64,000 nucleotides of DNA from NCBI GenBank assembly GCA_025765595.1, contig JAIVFH010000055.1:1-64000 (forward strand), read 5' to 3'. The DNA comes from Obelidium mucronatum. Taxonomy: Eukaryota > Chytridiomycota > Chytridiomycetes > Chytridiales > Chytriomycetaceae. This document shows positions 1 to 11,371 of this stretch, piece after piece. Numbering within the stretch: the stretch's first letter is position 1; the number at the start of each line of letters is the position of its first letter. The notes beneath the pieces were generated by a model. That model was not told the DNA's origin, did not search any database, and saw only the letters and a list, made by a program, of their open reading frames with translations. The position numbers were made by a program, and so were the translations under genes.

Positions 1-566
1 CACCAAAGATTTTGTCGAGGCTGATTGAGGATTGCGCAAGAGCTGTGTTTCTCTTTGTGTTTGGGACTCTTATTGCCATGAAAGTCGCTTTGAATAACCA
101 CGCAGTGAAGGGATACTTATCTCGAGCAAGCGTCACTAAAAACAATGGAAGAAATAGTTTTGAAGACGAGCCCACAAAAGGAGTTGTTACAACTGTTCCA
201 TTGGGTCAACGCATCAGTTCAAAACCACGAACAGGCTCTCTTGGCTCAGTTCGACTAAGTACAGTGTGCTCTCAGTCCCAAACTAGCTCGTTCGTTAGTC
301 ATCCAACGAATCGAGACCTGATGAGAGCTTCTTCCGTGGAGATGAGCCACAGAAAGCCAAAACCGTCGAAAGCAGCGTCAAAGAAAAGCGTGAGACTCAA
401 CAAGCAGGCTGGGTCTTCAGTGAGGTCTTCAACACGATCCGTTCAGTTCGACGATATTGTGGTGGATATTCCTGATCGCAGGAAAAGTGAAGCTGCACGC
501 ATTGTTGTTGCCGACAATTTGAGGGGCGACCACTGTTCTGTGAATATCGAACCAGGCAGTATCTAG
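1..566 (+). CDS. C-terminal part of a membrane protein, 5' end outside window
   Basis: The frame is open from the left edge to a TAG at 564-566, so this is the last exon of a gene that starts upstream. It begins with a hydrophobic stretch (AVFLFVFGTLIAMKVAL) that looks like a last membrane helix. A Ser/Thr/Lys/Arg-rich hydrophilic tail of about 150 residues follows, with no recognisable domain. A basic cytosolic tail after a terminal helix fits a receptor-like or channel-like protein, but no family can be named. The decayed locus just downstream also joins membrane helices to a hydrophilic tail, so the two may be related duplicates; that is inference. Confidence 0.45.
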   Translation, partial: PKILSRLIEDCARAVFLFVFGTLIAMKVALNNHAVKGYLSRASVTKNNGRNSFEDEPTKGVVTTVPLGQRISSKPRTGSLGSVRLSTVCSQSQTSSFVSHPTNRDLMRASSVEMSHRKPKPSKAASKKSVRLNKQAGSSVRSSTRSVQFDDIVVDIPDRRKSEAARIVVADNLRGDHCSVNIEPGSI

Positions 567-615
567 CCAAAACAAATAAAAGTGAAGTCCGCATGCGCAA
601 ATTTCCTTACTTTAA

Positions 616-1395
616 TTGGATGCGACCATTGCGGCGGCATGGGATTTTATTCCTTACTGCCTTGCACTTGTCGTTACTTTCACCCTTCTGGAAAAAAAGT
701 TGAAAAGATACTTATCTCTCCCCAGTCACGTGGCGCGGTTCCTGATTATGATTGCCATTGTCTCAGAACAAAATCTTTTGTGTTGCCAACAGAGTCTCCA
801 TTTTAATATCGGCTACTGCGCTTGTTTTAATGGATTCCTTTTTCTGTGTTTATTACTATTGGTATCTGAAGGTCACGAATCTCAGTCACGAAGGAGATGT
901 GAGATTTAGAATCATTGCGAAATATGGATGGATGTCGTCTATTTGGGGATATGTGTGTCTTTGATTGTTTATGCAACTGGATTCATTTGCCAATCAATCT
1001 GTAATCTTCTGAGCAATTTACTTCGACCGACCAACTAGTTGGACATTTATCGCGTGCGACAAACATCCAGCTTCAAATGAACGCAGTTATCCGAGAAAAA
1101 TCGAGTCTTCAAGAGCAAATACGGAAATTGGAACTGAAAGTGTGTGTCGCTGAAGATGAGGCCAAAGAACTTAAGGTAGCACAATGTCTTTCGCGGGGAG
1201 TATTCTTGAAGGAGAATAAGAGCGTCGCTGCCATATGAAAACGGTCGAGGCGCAGCTTCTGTGACCAGAGATAGCTCAGCCGACAAAAGCAGTGTCTCAT
1301 CTCAGAAGAGAGCTGTGATGCATACTCAATTGCCTCCGCTCTGCGCCAATAAAAAGGCCGACGCTGTGAGCCTGTGTTATTACATTGCAGATTAA
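616..1395 (+). pseudogene. Broken membrane protein with coiled-coil tail
   Basis: Several pieces in different frames read as one protein. Hydrophobic helices occur at about 630-690 (DFIPYCLALVVTFTLLEKK), 730-775, 790-850 and 960-1005 (SLIVYATGFICQSICNLL). A charged coiled coil follows at about 1065-1180 (EKSSLQEQIRKLELKV), then a Ser-rich tail to a TAA at 1393-1395. Joining them needs a single-base shift near 780, a shift near 960, another near 1025 and one near 1235. No intron with usual borders explains the shift at 780. No clear start codon was found. Either a decayed paralogue of the neighbouring membrane gene or an error-rich stretch of assembly. Confidence 0.4.
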
Positions 1396-1501
1396 GGCTT
1401 CAAAATATAGAATCGATTATAGTTCTAAATAAAGGTGCAGCGTGACAGTGCGATTCAGATGGCAAATCGCACGCTTTCAATCAGGTGGAAGATTGTTGAA
1501 A

Positions 1502-1983
1502 ATGAAAGTGCAACGGGTTTCTGAACTTACAGACTTTGATGCCACGCTGACATCCGTCTTGTCTTCGAGTTCTGGGAGAGTCTTTGTGGTTGTATTTGCC
1601 TCTGAAGACCCAGCTTCTGGTCAGTCCTGGTAAGGACTTTTCTGAACACTATCAGTTATTGTACTCAACAAGCAACCACAGGTGTCCCGACTGCGTCATC
1701 AGGTTTCTATCCGTGTTAAATTATGCATGTGACGCTTATCTTCTTGTATAGTGATCCTCTGATTCGCAAAGCAATCTTGAAAGTACCTGACTCCACCCTT
1801 ATTGAAGCTCCTGCTGGCGACCGACCAACATGGAGGAACCCAGATCACCCGTACCGCAAGCACGAACAATTGAAGTCCACGAACGTGCCCACCCTCTACG
1901 AATTTGGGAAGGATGGGAAAGTCATCAAGACATTGGTTGAACGTGCCATTACAGAAGAAAGCTTGTCTCAATTCATACTGTGA
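1502..1983 (+). CDS. Thioredoxin-like protein, TXNDC17/TRP14 family
   Basis: The spliced protein has the WCPDC redox motif of the TXNDC17 (TRP14) family, a small cytosolic thioredoxin-like disulfide reductase. Upstream is the strand VFVVVFASEDPASGQSW; downstream is VPTLYEFGKDGKV with the cis-proline common to thioredoxin folds. Exons are 1502-1629, 1682-1702 and 1752-1983. The middle exon is only 21 bases and encodes CPDCVI, so the active site straddles two introns. The second intron has a GTTTCT donor. The ATG at 1502 is chosen because the only upstream in-frame alternative is a GTG. The gene converges on the glutamate-cysteine ligase subunit downstream. Confidence 0.85.
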
Positions 1984-2043
1984 TTTGATTCATGTATTAC
2001 TTATAATAAAACAAAGCGTTGTTATTGAACCACCGAATAATAA

Positions 2044-3165
2044 TTAATGCGTTGAACCGACAATAAAGTACCCATGTTGCATAAGGACACTGCGAGTCAC
2101 CCCAAAGACCGTGTACTTTGCAATCCAGTCTTGCGCTATTCCACAGACTGGTTCAGTAGTGGTGCTGTTCACGTGCTCCACAACAGTTTCGAATGACGCA
2201 CCAGCCAATCCGTTGGTCCCATCCTTTGAAACCATCACTGGCACCCCCAACACCTGCGCTCGCCTCTCTAATACTTCTATACTCTGTCCCAACTCAAATG
2301 TTTGAATTCCATCAACAGAATCAAAAACTAATCGATCGATCGGTGTTTTGGACAAGTTGATGGAATTCAAAAATCGACCCAAGGACGCCATACTAGAACT
2401 TGACACTCCAATCTTGTCAATCCCAAAATCTGATCTCGCAATTTGGTATACGGAAGAAATGAAATCCTTTTCAATTGACAGGTCGGAGGTTGGGTTCAGC
2501 TCAGGGGATGGTAAAACAGGTTTCTGGAGCAGTCTCCGCGACTTGCGGCGAGGTTCAGAGGTGCTTTCATTCACTATGGTATCAGCTGGTGATGCAGGAG
2601 TTATAACAGCTTCGTCAGAGTTGCCGCCATCAAAAGAAGCTGGCAGTTGAATGACGAGGGAGTCAATTTGAGTTGTATTGAGCAAAGCCTTGGCAGCTTT
2701 TACAGATTCACGAATGGCATCAGAGATGGATCCTGCTTGTTTCTCGGGAACGAATAGTTTCACTGGAATTTGTTGATTTAGCAACAAATCGGTATTTCAA
2801 ATCAAGCACCCAAAAAAAGAACACCCTATAGTGAGCAGTCGATACATACCTGATATATGCAAATCCTCCCTTTCAGAAACTTCTAGTTTGGTTAAGGGGT
2901 CACAAGCACCGAAGGCTAAGGTGGGTAGACTGTCGAGATCATCGATAGAACTGAAGATAGACGTATCAATGTCCAGGGACTTATCAATACAGCTTTGTGA
3001 GTCAAACTGTGGCATTATGGAGTCACAAGTTACCTTAACATTCTGGATGGCAAGTGAGAACCCATTCGTCGCATAAAGGAATCGGCGGATAGGTTTCTTT
3101 GCAGAGAGTGGAGCTGTTCGCTTCAAGGACGGAAGGTCTCCGCGTTTCATTGTTTCACAGGCCAT
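2044..3165 (-). CDS. Glutamate-cysteine ligase regulatory (modifier) subunit
   Basis: Two exons, 3165-2850 and 2762-2044, give 344 residues. The C-terminal half resembles GCLM, the aldo-keto-reductase-fold modifier subunit that activates the catalytic subunit in glutathione synthesis. It has a strand-helix repeat (VKLFVPEKQ, IDSLVIQLP), a Leu-rich barrel region (DRLVFDSVDGIQ) and the family's closing block WIAKYTVFGVTRSVLMQHGY. The N-terminal third and a Ser/Pro-rich insert around residues 170-200 are not conserved with what I know of the family. Both exons are intact, with a GTATGT donor. It lies just downstream of two ABC half-transporters on the same strand and converges with the thioredoxin-like gene. 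Confidence 0.75.
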
Positions 3166-3459
3166 TTCGGTTGTAAGTGCTTTGGGTGTTTCGATCCGGG
3201 TCTGATTTTTTTTCTTCGGAACGCAATTCGAAATCCAGGACTTTTAACAGCAGTTTCGGAATATTTCGCACGTGCGACTTTTTCGCTTATCTACGCTGTT
3301 GCCCCCTTTCGACAGCGAATTGTGGCGTAATTGATGCGACTGTGTGGGGGTAGTACCGCGGCCAAGGCGCGGTTTCATGTTGATTATGATTTAAACCAAC
3401 AAGTCAAGTGACATAAAAATGAGTCAGAGTGAATGAATTCTATGAGATATTGGTTCATT

Positions 3460-5888
3460 TTAGGTTTGACTTCCCCCCAATTGCGCTTCAATCAACTTTC
3501 GGAATTTTCCATCCTCCTTGGAAACCAAATCGTCATACTCGCCCATCTCCACAACTTTTCCATCTTCAATCACAACAACAACATCCGCTTGCTGAATGGT
3601 CGACAATCGATGAGCAATCGTAATTACAGTTCTACCCTGAACAATCTGAGACATGGCATCTTGGACCAAGTATTCAGAAGAAGCATCCAACGCACTTGTC
3701 GCCTCATCCAAAATCAAAACTTTCGGGTTCTTCAGTAGGGCACGAGCAATCGCAATGCGTTGTTTCTGGCCGCCAGACATGGCCACACCCTTCTCCCCAG
3801 TATAAGTCTCAAACCCAGCTGGGAAGTTTTGAATGAAGCCAAGTGCATTCGCCTGGTCAGCAGCTGCTTCAATTTCCGCATCTGTTGCATCTGGGCGACC
3901 GTATGTGATGTTTTCCCGGATAGTTGTGGCAAAGAGAGATGGCTCTTGCGACACGAAGGCGATTGTTTGATCCCGCAAATGGGCAGAGTCCAGAGAACGG
4001 AGATCATGTCCGTCAATGAAAACTACAAATTTGTTTAGTAGAGTCTTTTTTTTTGAAACGGTATCATTTGTTCTCACCAGCTCCCTTTTCGGGGTCGTAG
4101 AAACGAAGGAGAAGTTGAGCAATACTAGATTTTCCCGAGCCAGATTTTCCAACAACAGCTACATTCGTTCCAGGCTGAATCGTAAAACTGAGGCCCTTGA
4201 AAATTGGGGCATCTGGTCGAGTCTGATGACCACAATATTTAACTTCAAATTCTAACGTGAAATCTAACTCACGGGATAAGCAAACTCGACATCCTTGAAT
4301 TCGATTTTCCCTTCCACATGATCCAACCTTTTCCCCCCTGTGCAAATGTAGACAGGTTGTTAAGTGATACGATAAAGATGCAATCACAAACCTTGGCTAA
4401 GTTGCACAGAGCCCCTCGACTCCAAAAGTGTGAACAACCGGCTGCTTGCACCAACACCTTTCATCAACTCTCCATAAAAGGAACTGATCCCAATCATACT
4501 GAAGCCAACGTATGTTGAATACAGAAAGAAACTCGTCAGTTCTCCAGGAGTAATTACTCCATCGGCCACCAAAGATCCTCCGTAATACAAAATGGCCATT
4601 GCGACAAAGTTACCAGCGAACCCAGCCCCACTGAAGAACGAGGCAGATGCGAGAGACTCCTTCATACTTAATTTATAGACTTGGTGCGTTTCTTTAGCAT
4701 ACATTTTGGATTCACGAGGTTCTTGGGAAAAGGCGCGAACTGTTCGGATGGCATCCAATTTTTCCTGGGCGACTTGCGTTGTGTCGGAGGTGGCTTTTTG
4801 CGTCTGTTCAGAAAGCTTTCGCACAGTGCGACCGTAATAAATGGCAGCCACTGCGATTGGGGGGATAATAGCCATCATGGTGAGCTGCACTTTTGGTTAA
4901 TGGGGCTAGAAATCAAAAGAAGCTAACTCAACAGTCAGTTTCGTATTGACGTAAAACATCATTCCAGTTCCGACAATTGCCATGACAGAGTTTCGTAAAC
5001 CATCAGAAATATTCTGTGTTAATGACTTTCCAACAAGAACTGTGTCGGCTGAGAGACGAGATATGATTTCTCCCGTACGATTTTCATCTGAAATTCAAGG
5101 ACATATATATGAATATTTCAAACAAGAATACATGCATATTAAAAGCGCTGTTATGGTACCAAAGAATCGGATGTCTTGTCTGACAATGTTGTCAAAGATC
5201 CGGTTGCGCAGACGTTCAATAATCCGTTCTCCGGCCTTTCTCATAAGCATGATTCTTCCAAAATTAGCGCCAGCTCCAACTGTTAGCAGAGCCTCGTTAA
5301 TTCAGTTGGAAGGATGAGGATATCTCTCACCAACGAAAACACCGATAAGTCCACCAAACAGAGTCTCCGACGGAATAGACTGCATAAACTCCATCAATTC
5401 AGAATCGGCTACTTTCATACCCATCTGAATCATGACAAAGTCCATGATCTTTCCCATAGAGAAAGGAATCGACTATGTCATGGGCCAAAAAACAACATGA
5501 GCAATCAGACTCCATCCAAAGGCATTCAGATTCATCAAAGTAGTACCATCGAAACAGCAGAAGAAACAAGGAGGAATCCCGCTGCACCAACGAGCAACCC
5601 AGCTTCTGGTTTTGCCAATCTGAAAATACGACTCGTCTCTTTCATGAACGACGGCTTCACAGCGTCTTTGATCTCCAATGGATTTAGCGGTTTTGCGATT
5701 ATTGCTTCGGCCTGCTTTGGCTGAACTCCAGTCGAATACGATCTGCGAAGATCAAAGTGATGCGAACCAATAAACTGATGCGGGGCGGTACGGACTCCGA
5801 ATACTAAAGAAGAGCCGCAAAGACTGAGTTGTATAGGCAAGTGGGATTGCCAACGGCATGACAGGGCCAGCCGACCTAGAGACGTCAT
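3460..5888 (-). CDS. Mitochondrial ABC half-transporter (MDL1/ABCB10-like)
   Basis: Eight exons splice to about 674 residues: 5888-5547, 5472-5331, 5279-5160, 5087-4933, 4884-4392, 4337-4273, 4222-4078 and 4022-3460. The N-terminus is basic and Ser/Leu-rich, as in a mitochondrial presequence. A six-helix ABC membrane domain follows (SIPFSMGKIMDFV, DENRTGEIISRLSADTVLVG), then one nucleotide-binding domain with Walker A (GKSGSGKSS), Q-loop (FVSQEPSLFA), signature (MSGGQKQR), Walker B (VLILDEATSALD) and H-loop (IAHRLSTIQ). This matches MDL1/ABCB10 half-transporters of the inner membrane, which act as homodimers. Splice phases all agree. One intron uses a GTTGAG donor and another GTTTGT. The next gene is a tandem paralogue. 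Confidence 0.9.
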
Positions 5889-5947
5889 TGTTTTGTTCAA
5901 AATGACGAAAAGATGTGGGTGACAAATCGGATTCTATAATTCATTGG

Positions 5948-8203
5948 CTACTTCAACTCCCGTCCCAACTGCGATTCAATCAATTGTCTAAACTTTCCAT
6001 CTTTTTTCGCAACGAGAGTGCTGTACTTTCCAGTCTCAACAACACTGCCATCCTCAACAACAATCACGACATCAGCCTGTTGGACAGAAGACAACCGATG
6101 AGCGATTGTAATAACCGTCCTTCCTTCCTTAATTTTCTTCATCGCTTCCTGAACCAATGTTTCGGAATTTCCATCCAACGCACTCGTCGCTTCGTCCAAA
6201 ATCAATATACGAGGATTCTTCAATAGAGCACGAGCAATAGCAATCCTTTGCTTCTCTCCGCCAGACAGAGCGACTCCTTTCTCGCCAGCAAAAGTTTCAA
6301 GCCCTTTTGGAAAAGTTTGAATAAAGTCAAGGGCATTGGCTTTGGATGCAGCTGTTATGATTTCATCATGAGTTGCATTAGGACGACCATAGGTTATGTT
6401 TTCACGGATAGTGGTTGCAAATAGTGTGGGTTCTTGGGGAACAAAAGCAATAGCAGAATCGCGAAGATGTGTCCCATCCAACGAGCGAATATCATGACCG
6501 TCGATCAACACTAAAATAAATAACGCTGAATAAGCAGAGGATTTAAAAAAAGGGCGGTTAAAAAATTTACCAGAGCCGCTGATAGGGTCGTAGAAACGAA
6601 GCAGTAATTGAACAATACTTGACTTCCCTGCACCAGATTTTCCAACAATGGCAACATTCGTGCCAGGCTGAATGGCGAAGCACAAATCCTTGAATACAGG
6701 GGCATCGGGACGAGTCTGATCTTGGCGCTTAGTGAATCAGCAACAGTTACCCTCATTGCCTTACCGGATAAGCAAATTCGACATTCTTGAACTCAATTCC
6801 GCCTTCGATTTTGTCCAAACGTTTACTTCCTTCTTTCAAAATCCTTGATGTATGAATTAATTCTAACAAACGCTGACTGGCTCCAGCTCCTTTCATCAGT
6901 TCTCCATAAAAAGATCCTATGCCCATCATGCTGAAACCAACATATGAAGCATACATAAAGAAACTGGTCAATTCACCCGGAGTGATTGCGCCCTTAGCCT
7001 ACGAGGGATCCTCCATAATAAAGAATTGCCATTGCAACACAGTTTCCTGAAAATCCAGCGCCGCCAAAAAACCAGGCATTTGCAGTAAGACTCTTTGATT
7101 CCCTAACTCATAAACTCTATGTGTCTCCTTGGCGTACAAACTGGACTCCCGAGATTCTTGTGCAAAGGAGCGAACAGTTCGAATAGATTCAAGTTTTTCT
7201 TGCGCGATTGAGCTTGCTTCAGATGTGGCGTTTTGAGTATCTCCTGAAATTCTTTTGAGTGCCTTTCCATACTTCATTGCGGCGAATGCCACAGGTGGGA
7301 TAATTCCCATCATGGTGACCTATTGACAGAGCATTTAGCAATTGTGACGAGAGTTTTAGTTTGTGGTACCGTCAACTTGGTATTTGCATAGAACATCATT
7401 CCAACTCCAACTGACGCCATTATTCCCTTTCTCACGCCATCTGACAGATGCTGTGTAAGAGTTTTTCCGACGAGGACTGTATCAGAAGACAGACGGGAGA
7501 TTACGTCACCAGTTCGGTTCTCGTCTGAAAACAATTCTTAGAAGTTGCGCAATAAACAAGCAAAAATTGAAATACCAAAGAACTGAATATCTTGTCTGAT
7601 GACATTGTCAAAAACTTTGTTCCTCATCCGCTCGACAATACGTTCAGCAGCCCTTCTCATAAGCACAATTCGCCCAAAGTTGGCCCCAGCACCAACTGAT
7701 CGGGATAAAACGATAGTTAATTAGTGAAGAAGATAAGATGATGAATGAAAAATGCCATACCGAGGAACACTCCAACGAGACCACCAAACAACTGTTCAAA
7801 TGGAATCGATTTCAAAAACTCGAACAACTTCGAATCGGGAACTTTTAAGCCCATTTCAAGCATCACAAAGTCCATAATCTTTCCCATTGTAAAAGGAACC
7901 GCCTGTGCAAATTGCCGTCAACGCCTTATAAACCAGTGAGACACCGTGCTCACCATCGACACGGCCGAGGACACAACGAGGCATCCGGTTGCTCCAGAAA
8001 GCAGTCCGAACTCAGGTTTGGCCAATGCAAACAGCTGCTTCAGTTGCTTTCGCTTCTCGGCCTTCTCGGCTCGTTTTGCCAGTTGCTGCTTGTTTCTTTG
8101 CTTCCTTCGCAGCTTCCTTCAGCTCCGCTTGCGATTGATTCGATTTTTCGCCTTCAGCGGCATCAGTCAACGCACTGCTGTTTGTGCTTGGCTTTGGCGG
8201 CAT
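5948..8203 (-). CDS. Second MDL1/ABCB10-like ABC half-transporter, frame broken
   Basis: A tandem paralogue of the gene at 3.5-5.9 kb, with the same exon layout and domain order. The nucleotide-binding domain is complete: Walker A GKSGAGKSS, signature LSGGEKQR, Walker B ILILDEATSALD, H-loop IAHRLSS. Three places break the frame. An Ala/Lys-rich N-terminus starting at 8203 is out of frame with the first helix block near 8090-8030. A net one-base change lies near 7110-7090. An extra G near 7003 puts a TAA in GGSLV(G)AKGAITPGEL. A 55-base intron might explain the first break; the other two cannot be introns. Either a recent pseudogene or uncorrected indels. Splice sites elsewhere are intact. Confidence 0.65.
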
Positions 8204-8291
8204 TCTGCGACAACAGGATTGAACCAAAAAAAGTAGAAATAGTTTTTCGCGTCACTGCCAATATTGGCTCACGAAGATTTACATCAACATC

Positions 8292-11110
8292 ATGAGCACC
8301 TCTGGCGCTGTCATGGACCTTCATCGCGTTCTTATTTCTGATATTCTGGAACTGCGGTCGGATATCTTGGCGAAAACAGAACGCTTGATTGATCTTTTGG
8401 GGGGAGGGGTGCCGACGTCACCCGCCTTCCTGCAGGAACAAACCTTCTCCTCTGCTACAGCTCAATCCATGGCCCCCGATATTCAAACAATACCGCAAAA
8501 TACCCCAGACGCGAACGCTGAAAGCAAAAGCGCGTCAGTAATGTCGCTTGGTATCCGATGGACCGCAGGAGATCATGCGTCAGCAGATCACGAAGCCAAC
8601 AAATCAAGCCCTCCAATATATAGAAAAGTTGAAGACTCCAGAGCCTTCTCTTAAGCTTTCTGCCGGAAAAATCTTGCACACACCGTTACATTCTTCAGCT
8701 CGTTCGTTGGGAAAACTTGGACCTGCAACGGATTCTCCATCTTCTTTAGAGGACTGCGGCAATGTTTGAAGAAAAGCCGCGCCTTGATCGAGCTCCATCA
8801 TTGGGTACGCGGTTGAAAAAGCGAGGTTCTGTTGGAAGCAACAGACGATTTTCAGAACACACAGCAAAAGCAGATTCTCGGCCAATACAGTCTGAGAAAA
8901 CAACAAACTCAATCGTGGAAATCAACTTAATTGATGAGTCGATGAGGAAAATCGACAGTATTGGCAGCTGAACACTCTGAAGTTGTACCTGGGATTTCGC
9001 AAGTCGTTTTGGAAGAGGATGAAGAGGCTGAGACTATATTCGGAACTTATGATTTCAATGGAAAAAGCAGAGAGCCTCCTCCGAATGTTCCTCCGCTACC
9101 GACTCGTAGAGAGGAAAGAAAAGCAGCATTCAATACCCGTATCAGCACCACGACTCGTAGCGACATCGGAAAAGCTTCACTGGGAAAAAACTTGCTCAAA
9201 GTTTCAATCGCATCGATTGCTTCTCCCATTATGTCCAAATTTGATGACTTTGAGGAACGGGAGAAGAAGGATGTCCGTTTGTCTGTCACAGAATCACAAG
9301 CGACCACAGTCAATCTACGAAATTAAAATGCAGGAGCTTGAGTACTCTCAATATTCGATTATTCAAAGAGTTCAATTCTTTTACTTGATACCTGCATTCG
9401 ATACAAAGGGAAGAAGGATAGCTTTGAAGCTACTTTGATTCTACTGATTTAAGTGCTTTTGATTTTTTCAAAACTGGGCTACATCCAAATTCATATTTCA
9501 ACACGCTATGGGACTTTTTAATGTCAAGTAAGAATATAGCTCGTGTGCAAACATGGGGATTATGGAGATAATTTTTATATTCATTTAGTACTTTATTTTG
9601 CAAGTCTGTGGATTATACCTGTCATCATCTGTTACGATTTGAAAGATAACACAATATCGAAAGCTAAGGCTTCTGTAAGCTTTTGTATTTTTAACTTCCA
9701 GTGCTTACTTGTTTTATTCAGTTTGACAGGCCACATTTGCTGCAGACTCAATAATCACGTCCATTCACTCCCCAAGCCAACCCCGAAAACCCTAGCACCA
9801 ACTTCCGAGAATATGAATCAACTAGACCTGCACAGCGGGATTGGTTCATTTATTGGGTGAAAACGCACTTCATTGTGGATATAATATCCGTATTGCCATT
9901 TGACCAGTTAGTGCGTTCAGAAACAAATACGCGATATCTGCTATTTCTTTTGCGCCTGGTGAGGTTTTATCGGCTGCCTCGGTTGATTTCTCGGTGTGCA
10001 TTTTATACCAGAGCCAAGACACAAGTCGAAGAAATTCTTGGTACAGGAGTGTCGAAAACTCTTCCCATCGCTATCGGGATATTCTATTTCATACATTTAA
10101 TGCTTGCAGCTCTTACTATACCGGTATGCTGACTGGCTTCAGGGGATGGGAACAGCTTCAACCCGGCTTTACCAATTATAATGTCTTTGAGCGATACACT
10201 TGGACTTACTTTTTGGCTGTGGGGAATCTGTTTCCCGCTTCATCTCAGTGAGTGAAGAGTCCGCTCTTTCTTTGATTTTGGCAAGGCTGATTGATACCAA
10301 TTAAGGCCACAAACTGCTGCAGAACAAGTTGTGTCGATTATATACATTGTTTTTGGAGCTGTTTTGGTAAGTGGTTATGAGGAAAACATCAAGGGTGTTC
10401 AAAAACTTCGCAGTACGCAGGATTTGTAGGTTACATATCGTCAGCTGCGATTTCAATAAATCCATCTGGACGGCTGTACAATCAAAAGATGGAAGAACTC
10501 ATCGACTATGTCAAATGGAAGAAGCTTAGCGATGAAACAAAGGAGAAGCTCATTAGTTACTATGAAACCAAATACCGTGGCAAATACTTTGAAGAGGATA
10601 CTCTCTTGGCTGATATGAACGATTCTCTGCGTGAAGAAATCTCTTGTCATAATACCAGGAAACTCATTGAAAAGGTCCCTTTCTCCGGCGAGAGACAGGA
10701 GACGGGCGAGACGAAATATTCTTTAGTAAAATGGCAACAATTCTTCATGCTCGTTATTACATTGCCGGGGATTTTATCACCAAACAAGGGGATTCGGGAA
10801 ATGATATGTTTTTTATACTTTCTGGAAAAGTGAATGTATTTGTGAACGGTGTGAAAGTTGTTTCGTTATATGACGGGGCCTATATTGGAGGTTTGAGGGT
10901 AATTCCAAAACAACCTGACTAATTCGAATCACAGAGGTGTCCTTAATAACTCAGGTCCTGCGAACAGCCACAGTTCAGGCAGCAGCCCCATCTATTCTTT
11001 ACCGGCTAACGCGACATGATTTTCACCTGGTCATTTCGGAGTTTCCTGACATGAAGAAGAAAATTGACGCACTGCGGGAAGAAGGCCAGAGAATACTGAA
11101 ATCAAAATAA
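8292..11110 (+). CDS. Cyclic-nucleotide-gated / HCN-like cation channel, several frameshifts
   Basis: The pieces follow the order of an HCN/CNG channel. A long Ser/Lys-rich cytosolic N-terminus (8292-9300) comes first. Then the S1 segment (ILYFASLWIIPVIICYDLK), S2/S3 (WVKTHFIVDIISVLPFDQL) and an Arg-containing S4 (LLRLVRFYRLPRLIS). The pore region holds YYTGMLTGFRGWEQLQPGF and YTWTYFLAVGNLFPAS. A C-linker and a cyclic-nucleotide-binding domain follow (YYIAGDFITKQGDSGNDMFF, then GEVSLITQVLRTATVQA across an intron). Introns with normal GT-AG borders lie at about 9527, 9675, 10249, 10366 and 10889. At least six single-base indels interrupt the frame (for example near 9437, 9765, 10105 and 10683). 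The pore lacks a textbook GYG selectivity motif. Confidence 0.7.
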
Positions 11111-11119
11111 ATTTTATGG

Positions 11120-11335
11120 TTTATTATGTTCATTTCAAACAGCCGCTTAGCAATTGGTGGCTATAATACATACTGTATTCGGAGCTGTCCTTATAAGTTA
11201 CCCTCGAACCTGTTTGAAAAAAAAAATTATATCAGTACGCTGGATTCGTTGGTTACATATCATCTGCCGCAATGTCAATCAATCCATCAGGCCGCCTCTA
11301 CCATCAGGAAATGGAAGAACTAATCCACTACAGGG
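11120..11335 (+). pseudogene. Relic exon pair of a second CNG channel copy
   Basis: This short stretch repeats the S6/C-linker part of the channel just upstream. It reads VAIIHTVFGAVL, then an intron-like stretch, then YAGFVGYISSAAMSINPSGR and LYHQEMEEL. The upstream gene has IIYIVFGAVL, an intron, then the same block with one or two changes. The former splice donor reads ATAAGT instead of GTAAGT, so the copy could not splice normally. Nothing else of the second copy is visible before the next gene starts at 11372. It is best read as what is left of a tandem duplicate. Confidence 0.6.
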
Positions 11336-11371
11336 GCGAAACCAAAAAAAAAAAAAAGAAGATAGAATAAT

